This document shows, one piece after another, positions 55,870-64,000 of a DNA stretch of 64,000 nucleotides. Position 1 is the stretch's first letter; the number at the start of each line of letters is the position of its first letter. This DNA comes from Undaria pinnatifida. Its lineage: Eukaryota; Sar; Phaeophyceae; Laminariales; Alariaceae. The translations under genes and the position numbers were made by a program. A model generated the notes under the pieces. The model was not told the origin of the DNA. It searched no databases and saw nothing but the letters and a program-made list of their open reading frames with translations. The stretch lies in NCBI GenBank assembly GCA_012845835.1, contig JABAKD010000008.1:15615223-15679222 (forward strand), given 5' to 3'.

Positions 55870-58185
55870 CCGTTTTGTGGGCGTGTTCCGCGTACCTAGT
55901 GCTACTACTACAGCTGTTTTGGTCAAGGTCAAAACGAGGGGATAATAAGGAGCCTTCGCCCAGCTGAGATATAGGCCGCGCCGAATAAGCCGCGGGGCCT
56001 ATCACACCGCCTTTTCGAATGCGCGACCCCTGTGGCGCTGGGTGCCGGGCTGTCAACTCGGTGCATAATAACTCGGTCATAGTTAAAGTATGTCCAGGGC
56101 GATGAGGGGTGCGGATCGATCATGGAGTACGAACAAAACTCCAATTTGCTTTACACATTCTTCACGTGAGGGAAGGCTTCTGCCGCCACGCAAAAAGTGC
56201 GCGTAAATGGCTCTTCCACGAAGGTTCAAGGAGAAAAAGAAACATGATTCGAAAATTGAGGAGGCTCTTCTTGTCAAGGTCGTTCTCGTGTTTGTTCTGG
56301 ATAATTTTTCAAATGTGCTAGTCTATATATAGCATGAATACTGACTTTGAAAGGTGTCTATAAGAGGATAGTCGTTTCTAACGACCAAACGATGTTTGGT
56401 TCCAAAATCTTGCTTTTTTGACACGAAAAAACAGGCAATACTTTTCAAAAAGTTGGCCACAACCTTCTATTGCGAAAAGAAACTGCACCTTTGGCATTTT
56501 TTTGGAATTTTGGCAAGCTTTCTCATCATACACCCGCAGATTTTATTCAAACCCCTCACAGCAGCAGCAGGGAGCCAACGGCACGCCCGACGCTCGCTAT
56601 TGGTGAATAATTAATGCTGGAGTAGAACGGACTTCAGGCACAGCCCATATATGTACGTCAGGTTGGCAGTCCTTCCACAGCGCGGCCAAACCTTAGCCTT
56701 GGAGAAGCTGAGGCGGCTGCTGTTTTTGTTTTTTGCTTCAAAGCACCTCCTATAAACAACGCCCACATGTGGCATCCACACACGGGGCTCACGGCCAGTG
56801 TCACCAGCCCCATCATATCGCTAGTTCCTGCCAATGACACCGCGTGTATCCTCCATACCTCCGCTGCTACTACAGAAAAGTTAGAGAAAGTCTATAGCGT
56901 CGGGTGTCGTGGGGTGGTCCAATTTGTTGTACAACCTTTCGTTGGCGTTTTTGGCCTAAAATGGCCAATGAAACAAATGGCAAATCTCAATCAAAAAATC
57001 TTGACAACGAAGCGGAACAGAAACACCCCAAAAACCTTTGAGCTTGCCAGGCTGTCACAGTGGATGGGACACTGCATACAGGGTGAATCTAGCGGACCCT
57101 GTACAAGGTTGCCACCGAAAACCTCGTACACCATGCTCGGCACCGGACCCTGTGAAGGTACCGTATAACACGGAAGAAAGCACACCCCGGTCATACCAAT
57201 TTGGCGTTTAAACTCATTATCACAGGGTAGGTATGGTAGGAGGGGGTGGTATCTGACGCACCCCCGGCGATATCAACAATGTACAGTAGCCTCGCTGTTA
57301 GGGGGTGTGGTAAGAAGGGGGTGTGCTAACGAAAGGGCGTGCTAACGGGATCAATAATGATTTATAGGAAGAGAGTCAATCGACCGCGGGCAAGATTGCA
57401 GAAGGTTTGATAACATGGAATGTGCTAACACATGAGAAGTGCAGGTTTGAAACCAGAGTTTTTTCCCGTAATCACGTAATGCCGGTGATGGTAAGGCACA
57501 TCATTGAAACCCGGGGATGACAACAAAATCCCCTCCTTGCTGCGATGGCGGAAAACGGATACCAGTCATGCGACATACCGGTTTACAGTGATGATACTCC
57601 CGACAACTGCACGTCAAAGGCTTTGTTCCGCTGCTAAATCATCTGCTGTCATCTTTCGATATGAAGCCTTTTTTTTACTAGTCCGAACCCCCAGCACAAC
57701 AACAGTATGGTATCGTTCCAACCGCAGTGCACGCTGGATGGTTGTTGATGCAACAGTAATATACTGCTGAAAACACAAACAAGCGAAGCCAAAACGGCAA
57801 AATGAAGAGGGAACACACGAGGAATAAAGGAGGTACGGAAAAGATATTAACACCGAGACTGCTTGTCGGTGCTACATGTACCGATAGCGGCATCACCCGA
57901 GGACCCTTCAAACCTACCGCTACTCATTCTCAACAACTGCAGAACAGTACCGACATCGTATATCACATACGAAAACATGTTCGTATCACAACCTGGTTCA
58001 CAAATGAGTTGTGTCACTGATGCTCCACCACTCCAAATATACCGGTTATACCCGTCCCACCGATAATGCGTACTAGGTTCCGTATGCCATACCATTACAA
58101 GTTGCAACCGTTCACCCAACCACCCCTCACAAGCACTACCACCGGGTATAAAATACACGTAAAACCAAACTCATACGCAATCATT
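55870..58185. other. Interval without a confident gene
   Basis: The longest frame is 56767-57168 (+, 133 codons), with LTASVTSPIISLVPANDTAC and SVGCRGVVQFVVQPFVGVFG. It is unrecognised and overlapped by minus frames. 57230-57345 is G-rich with GGGGGTGTGCTAACG-like repeats. Nothing else is identified. Confidence 0.25.
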
Positions 58186-58189
58186 ATGT

Positions 58190-60480
58190 GAGGGCAAGTC
58201 AGCAGTCAAGTCAAAAGCAGCCGGCACGCCAGGTCCCCCGCCAGTCACCTCCCGTCGGACCCATCTCCGGCTTCCGGCCCGACGCCCCGCCCCACGTCTT
58301 CGTCATCGTCGTTGACGTCGCCGGCGTTGATCGCGCCCGTGTCGTCCTCGTTGATGACGGCGAACACCTCCACTACGTCCTCCGGAAGGGTACCCCCTTT
58401 CCCCGTGGCCTCCGCGTCCAAAGGGTTTCATTCCTGACCCATGCTTTGTCTCCCGAGCCGTCGAGGGGAAGAAGCCGGCCAGCTATCTCCTTTCTGAAAC
58501 GGACGACCTCTCCAATCACTTTTTTCCTAAGCCTATTTAACCCATTGCGCCAGTAGCCCCGTGGAAGAGTGCTCCGGGTAGCTGCGGTCGTCCCGCTTGA
58601 TGACAGGCGAAGCCATGTGCTGATCGTACATTGCGGATTCCCCGTTGTTGTCTTTCCACTCGTGGTTCTCACCTGACAGTATGGTTTGGCCGATTGCGGC
58701 AGCCGTAGTGACGGACGATTCGGGTGCTGCTGACGGGACCTCAGGCTTTTTGCCCGGCGAGTTGACCGTAGTTGCATGAGCTTCGAGTGGTTCATCAGGT
58801 ACCTGTAGTCGGGGCTTGGGGCACGGCCGGAGTAAGACACGGGGTATCGGTAGCACCGGCACAGGTACCCGTAAGTGGGTTGATCCCGGAGGAAAACGAC
58901 GTGATCGTCGCTCGAAGCGCGGCAGCAGCAGGTACCGGTGGGGTTGGGGCCGCAAACCTGTTAGGATCACTGTGATGGGGCACAGCTGTTGCCTCCATGC
59001 TGGTGTCCAAACCCGTGCCAGTGCGGGTCAATGGTATCCACCAGACGGTGTGATAATTTTGGATTTTAGTACTTATTTTAGGCGTTCCCCGTAGGAGGTG
59101 TGGGTTTTAACGTACCCCCGGTTCTGTCAGAGGAACCTTATGTTCCGTTAAAGCCTGCTGTCAGAGGAACCTTAGGTTCCTTTGGAGATTTCTGGCCCAA
59201 TATTCCAAACGTGAGTGATTGTCGCCTCTCACACGGAAGTTCCAAACCACGCACTTATTCAAGCAAAATCCATTCAGGGCTAAATTTCCCCTGATCCTGC
59301 AGATTACGTGACACTAGACATCTTCACAATTTTTCAGCTTCATTGGACCTCTCTGTGTTGAGCTTGGTCCATGGGTGTCGAGCTCTTCTCTGTGCTCCGC
59401 TTAATGTCTCCTCTGTGTGGCCTTTTGGTGCTTATCAACAAATTCGCTAGAACGGCACTCTTTCCCTATGACGGGTGTCCTTCATTGAACTTTGTGGTAA
59501 AAAATTAGCGTGTTCAAGTCTTCGTATACATTGACGAGTCAACACTTCTTCGGTGTGTTTGGTTTGTGAAAAGTGCGATCCCGGTAATATAGTCCCGGGT
59601 AGATTTGAGCAGATCGAAAGACTGCGAGCGGGAAGCCGAGCAACCGATTGTTGAAACGAGTGCCACAGGGCACGGCTTGCATCTCTCCGCGCGGGGGACG
59701 GGGCTCGCAGGGACATAGGGCGGGGAAAGCTTGGAAGATGGCGCCGAGCGCGGGGAGGGTGGTAGCGATGGCAGCATGCAGTAGAGTGGTACCTTGGACA
59801 AGGTTGAAGGATGGATATATCAAGTCTTGATTACCGATAGACAAACTCGGGTATGACCTTTGCCATTGTGGCCAACACATTCGGAGGAATACATCACACC
59901 TAGCAGACCAGTAAACTGGGAAGGTAGGGTGTGCTTTGGCTGGTCGTCACCCACTTGAGACCTTCAGCTCACCAGTTGCTTGTTGCTCATGGCAGGGGAC
60001 CATGTTAGCGCGGGTACGCTCGACGAAGCTGGCAAGGTAAGGTACTGTTGCAGCGCGTCAGGGCTAGGAAGGGGAAACACGACGCGTGGCGACTATACTG
60101 ATCAGTGTCACGCGAAGGGCCTGTCTGTGAACTAGGGCAAGCTTTATAGGCTCCTTCTCCCTCATTGGACATGGGTATGAAGGATCTCCCCTGTGCAGCA
60201 AAGCCTGTTGTTTCTCGTAGATAGTCCAGTAACCCGGATTCGAGGAGACATCCATTGTCTTTTGATGCTACCCCTGGTGCAAAGAAACAGCCAAAGCGAA
60301 GTGTTCTGTCAATCTCTCTACCAGCCCCTTGTGCCATTGGCACTTCCGTGCCCAACGTGCCCGTTGCCACGCTTGGCCCCTCGTTGATCACCTCCACGGA
60401 CTGTTCGCGATTGTGACGTGACTTCGATCCCCATGCCTCCTGACCCCTGCTTGAAGAGGCACTGCACGAACTCAAAGCAC
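58190..60480 (-). pseudogene. Degraded minus-strand open segments
   Basis: Minus frames at 60005-60475 (156 codons), 59539-59880 (113), 58533-58970 (145) and 58373-58840 (155) follow one another with stops and shifts. Notable wording: LIYPSFNLVQGTTLLHAAIA, KKPEVPSAAPESSVTTAAAI, and a basic helical stretch RLRKKVIGEVVRFRKEIAGR. A following acidic stretch (VINEDDTGAINAGDVNDDDE) lies in another frame near 58280-58370. The pattern looks like a worn retroelement or gene, but no domain is recognisable. Plus frame 58188-58556 is its shadow or vice versa. Confidence 0.25.
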
Positions 60481-61116
60481 CAGGTCAGAGTGTCACAGGT
60501 AGACGTGAGAGACCTGGCTCCCTTCAGGATCTGAGGACTGGATACCTGCTGTTACATGATGAACCCGGGCCGATTGATTGCAGATCGCAGTGCGATGGAC
60601 GGAGAACGAGGTGTTTACTGAGGGAACCTTGGCTGGAAATCGGGTCACTTGTTTTCGAAAATCTAAAAATGTACCACTCTCCGGAAATGTAACAACCGTT
60701 CGATAACTAATGTCAAAAATTAGACCCCTCCCAATAACAAAATCTCCCATATAAACATAATTACCCTTTTCTTGGTCGCAGTCGGTCGTTAAAGTCTCAT
60801 TTCATATACGTTTGGGCTGTACGGACTTCCAAAGCTGCACCTGCTGCATGACCCGTCGAACAGCTTCCGCAGCTACTGGGCCATTCGAACGGCTGTCGCA
60901 GAACGTCAAAACGTCACCTATGTTTTATAATTTCAATACTGGTGGAGGTGATAACGTTGGAAATCTGTCGTACGTAGCCATCTATCTGTTGCTCTGCATG
61001 TATATAGATGTCAGCCGATTGACAACCAACGCACCACCAGCACCACACAGAGCTCACATCCTTCAACCATCGGTCCGTCTGCGAAACTACCCCCCTCTCT
61101 GCTCTCCTCTGGGATA
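60481..61116. other. Interval without a gene
   Basis: No recognised gene or repeat. It leads into the TGC-rich array. Confidence 0.3.
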
Positions 61117-61302
61117 ATGAACACGCGCAAGAGCAGCAACAACGGTGGCAGTGGTGCTACTGGCGGTGCTTCCTCTCCTGCTGCAGCTGCTGGTGGTGGT
61201 AGGGCCAACATCTTGACATATTTGCTAAGATCAGCAAAAGGAGCAGCAGGCTGCAGATATTTGAGAGCTGCTCTTTCGGTGTGTGTGAGGGTGGCGTGGT
61301 GA
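61117..61302 (+). CDS. Possible short N-terminal exon
   Basis: An ATG opens NTRKSSNNGGSGATGGASSP then AAAAGGGRANILTYLLRSAK, a low-complexity Gly/Ser/Ala start before a short helical part. The adjacent frame 61281 onward has MCEGGVVILPGDKNCVFC and RAIKANTVC, with Cys spacing that could be part of a zinc-binding motif. A splice or shift between the two could join them, but I cannot fix sites. It sits at the left edge of the TGC array. Confidence 0.25.
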   Translation: MNTRKSSNNGGSGATGGASSPAAAAGGGRANILTYLLRSAKGAAGCRYLRAALSVCVRVAW

Positions 61303-61382
61303 TTTTACCCGGCGACAAGAACTGCGTCTTCTGCCTCAGGGCCATCAAGGCCAACACCGTCTGCCTTTCGTTGCGGACTTGC

Positions 61383-63150
61383 CCCGGCGGTGCGTGCGCA
61401 GTTGTGCCCCTGTTTGTGTTTTTACGCGCTGAGTGCTTGCTGCTGCTGCTGCTGCTGCGGTTGTTGCGCCTATCATACGTCATCTTCTCCGTGTGTTGTG
61501 TCCGTTTTGTCACCAGGGTCTCTAACGCCGCGTGTTTTACACGTCTGCCTTTTGCTGCATACCGGCCCCGGGCGTGGGTGCGCAGTTGTGTCCCTGTTTG
61601 CGTTTTGCACGCTGCGCGTTTGCTGCTGCTGCTGCTGTTAGTTGTTGCGCCTGTGTCATGCACCCCCGTGTGTCGGCCCCGACTGTGAGTGCGCAGTTGT
61701 GTCCCTGGTTGCGTTTTGGTCGCTGATTGTTTGCTGCTGCTGCTATTGGTTGCTGCGCCAGTGTCATGCATGTCTGTTTATTTCGTCTGTTGCATCACCA
61801 GTATTATGACGCCGCGTGCTTTGTATACGTTTTTGTTATTGACATGGTTTTCGTTTTTGTTTTTTGTGTGGCACCACATCAATCTCTTTCTGCACACTGA
61901 TGCTGTAAAGTGACCGCCGTATATTTGGGCCCCTGAACAATCCCGGCTTGGCGCTATAATGCTGCTGCTAATGTCTGACTTTCGCTGCAGACTGGCCCCG
62001 GCGGTGCGTGCAGTTGTGTCTCTGTTTTCGTTTTTCGCGCCAAGTGCTTGCTGCTGCTGCTGTTGCGCCTATGTCATGCATCTATCTCCGTGTGTTAAGT
62101 CTGCTTTGTCATCTGTATACGCCGCGTGTTTTGTTTTCGTTTTTTTTTGTGACCAGGTTTCTGTTTTTTTTTTCATGTTTTTGCGGGGGTATCAGGTACC
62201 AGGTATCCCGCTCGAGCTATCTACAGGGTGTCAATCTGTTCTCTGCACACTGATGCTTGCAATGCTGCCGCAATGTGACCGCTCTAAATTTTGACCACCG
62301 AACAATCCCGGTTTTGGCGCTATGATAATGCAGCTACTGCCATCGGTGCTGCTCTGTTGCATGACGCTTCTGTTGGTGTTGATTGCTGTTGTTTCGTTGC
62401 CTCGATTTCAATGTCTTCCTGCATTGTGTATCTATCAATCTGTTTTCACTCTGTCCAGAAATGTAAACAATCTTTTCGGTAAAGATGACTTTATATGGGC
62501 ATAGTGGTGTCTGCTGCATTTGCGCTGTGATACTGCTGCTACTGCTGCTGTGTGCCTTTCGCATGAATACTGGCCCCGGCGGTGAGTGCGCAGTTGTCTC
62601 TTTTTGCGTTCTGCACGCTGAGTGCTTGCTGCTGCTGCTGTTATACCTGTGTCATACATCTGGCTGTGTTGTGTCTGTTTTATCACCAGTATTTTCGATG
62701 CCGGGTGTTCTTCATCCGTTTTTTCTGTCGACTTGCTTTCTGTCTTCGTTTTTTTTGTTGTTTCAGAAATCTATCAATCTGTTCTCTGCACAATGCTGCT
62801 GCAATGAAACCGCACTAAAAGTCTGACCCCCGAATATTCACGGTTTGGTGCTATGATACTGCTGCTGCATTTACGCCATTGCTGCTGCTCTGTTGCTGTT
62901 CTTTTGCATGACGCTACTGTTGATGTTGATTGTTGTTATTTTACTGCCTCGGTTTTCATGTCTTGCTGTTTTGTGTCCATCCATATGTTCCATACCACTC
63001 TGTCCAGAAATATGAGCATTCTCATCAGTGATATTTTATATAAATAGGGTGCAAATATATTTATGTCTCGATTTTCATGTGTTGATGTTCTGTACCAGGG
63101 TATCTATCAATCTGTTCTATACCACTCTGTCCAGAAATAGTAGCCACCTT
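61383..63150 (+). repeat. TGC-rich higher-order tandem array
   Basis: A module with GGCCCCGGCGGTGCGTG, GCGCAGTTGTG, CCCTGTTTGCGTTTTGCACG and a (TGC)4-7 run recurs at about 61383, 61568, 61676, 61993 and 62572. It alternates with a second module holding ATCAATCTGTTCTCTGCACA and CTCTGTCCAGAAAT (61880, 62230, 62440, 62775, 63000, 63120). The best higher-order period is about 579 bases (61993 to 62572). Frames across it are Cys/Leu-rich or Ala/Gln-rich artefacts. Confidence 0.7.
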
Positions 63151-64000
63151 TTCGGTTAAATCGTTCATATAGGGTGTGTATGCTCATGGAACGGGTGGTA
63201 TATGATCACGAGCATTGCAAACGCACAGACTACCGAGGAACTTGTCGTTTTTTTTATCGAAGTAGTTAATTTATGTTGCATTTTTTTTCAAATTTGTAGA
63301 ATATTGTAACTTGGTTAAACTATACTCTTTGTAACTAAAGTAACATCCAAGTACACCGAACATTTCTTTTGGTGCTGATTGTACACACCGCCACACTTGA
63401 TTTTCTGATGTTGTGTGACCTGCACCACTCTGTGTGCTGGTCAATTTGTGTTTGTGCAGAGTGGTTTAAGTCTCACACTTGGAACTGCCTCCAGGACACC
63501 AAGGTCTACAGCACCGTCTCTGCGGTAGCGGTCGTTGCCGCGAAATAGGACGTGAGTTTTCTCCCACTGCCTACCTTTGATACAGAAGGGAGTTGCTACT
63601 ACTGCTTTTGGCGAGGATATATCAAACGATATGTGGGAAGATCGCAACATATGCACAGCAGTACAGTAGTAATCTATGGGCAGTATTTATATTCATCTAA
63701 TACGGGCAGCATTTATGCTAGCCTACTGATGGCGATATTTATACTAACCTACTGTGGTTATCCGTTGATACGGCATATCTAGCTTCAGAAGCTTGAGCAT
63801 TTTCACAGTAGTAGTATGTATACTGACAGTATTTTATCTACTGAACCAGTAGAATACTGCAGTAGTAATCTACGGATCCAGTACTTTTAAGTACGGTAAG
63901 CAGTGAGCAGTGCAATATACTGGCTGATCCAGTAGAATGTAGATAGCTGCATCCGCCTGCCGCATCTGTAGTTGGTTACTGCTTTACGAAAGGATATTGG
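63151..64000. other. AT-rich end with CAGTAG motifs
   Basis: 63240-63320 is T-rich. 63655-63950 repeats AGTAGTAATCTA(T/C)GG and ATCCAGTA motifs irregularly. A 76-codon frame at 63552-63782 spans the start of this tract and is unsupported. Confidence 0.35.

Noticed and set aside
61157-61771. 204-codon minus frame over the TGC array
   Set aside because: It is the complement of (TGC)n modules with Ser/Gln/Ala runs; no domain and no splice context.

Overview
This is a eukaryotic, gene-poor, repeat-dense nuclear window. There are no operons, ribosome-binding sites, rRNA genes or intact tRNA genes. Long open frames are rare, the clearest coding stretches are broken by GT..AG-bounded gaps, and most bases with a recognisable origin belong to transposable elements or tandem repeats. 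The mix is a DIRS-type tyrosine-recombinase retroelement, a Ty1/copia element, tRNA-derived SINE-like copies, a TIR element, a fold-back family with long G/C homopolymers, and CAG/TGC-rich arrays. From remembered protein similarity of the DIRS and copia frames, a stramenopile (for example a large-genome alga) fits best, but nothing here fixes the taxon.

Layout. 1-4.8 kb: no recognised gene, bounded by an approximately 90-bp direct repeat (13-105 / 3499-3590). 4.8-5 kb: SINE-like copy. 6.16-9.98 kb, minus strand: the best candidate cellular gene, up to nine exons of unknown function with good splice donors and several phase-consistent junctions, but with one frame break and two unresolved junctions. 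10.1-11.4 kb: a GGCGGTA-motif repeat followed by fold-back copy A. 11.9-12.5 kb: a CGAGCA hexanucleotide array. 13-24.9 kb: diverged tandem repeats, fold-back copies B and C, two SINE-like copies, and satellites carrying a 14-bp palindrome. 25.1-35.8 kb: relics of a DIRS-like element (gag-like, reverse transcriptase, RNase H, tyrosine recombinase) with similar sequence at both ends, invaded by fold-back copy D and satellites. 37.4-45.1 kb: a degenerate Ty1/copia element with recognisable diverged LTRs. 45.3-49.2 kb: a GGCGGTA cluster and fold-back copies E1/E2. 50.7-51.5 kb: a non-autonomous TIR element. 52.4-52.9 kb: a broken coding relic. 54.2-54.6 kb: fold-back copy F. 58-60.5 kb: degraded minus-strand open frames. 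61.1-63.1 kb: a TGC-rich higher-order tandem array.

The most novel items are (1) the fold-back family: at least seven copies plus a worn end, with long inverted arms, G/C runs and an outward-facing ATG frame at each terminus; (2) the orphan multi-exon minus-strand gene; and (3) the dispersed GGCGGTA-motif repeat that borders both retroelements. The retroelements look inactive: key residues and frames are lost in the DIRS RT and recombinase and in the copia protease. Coordinates of repeat edges are by eye, usually within about 10-30 bases.
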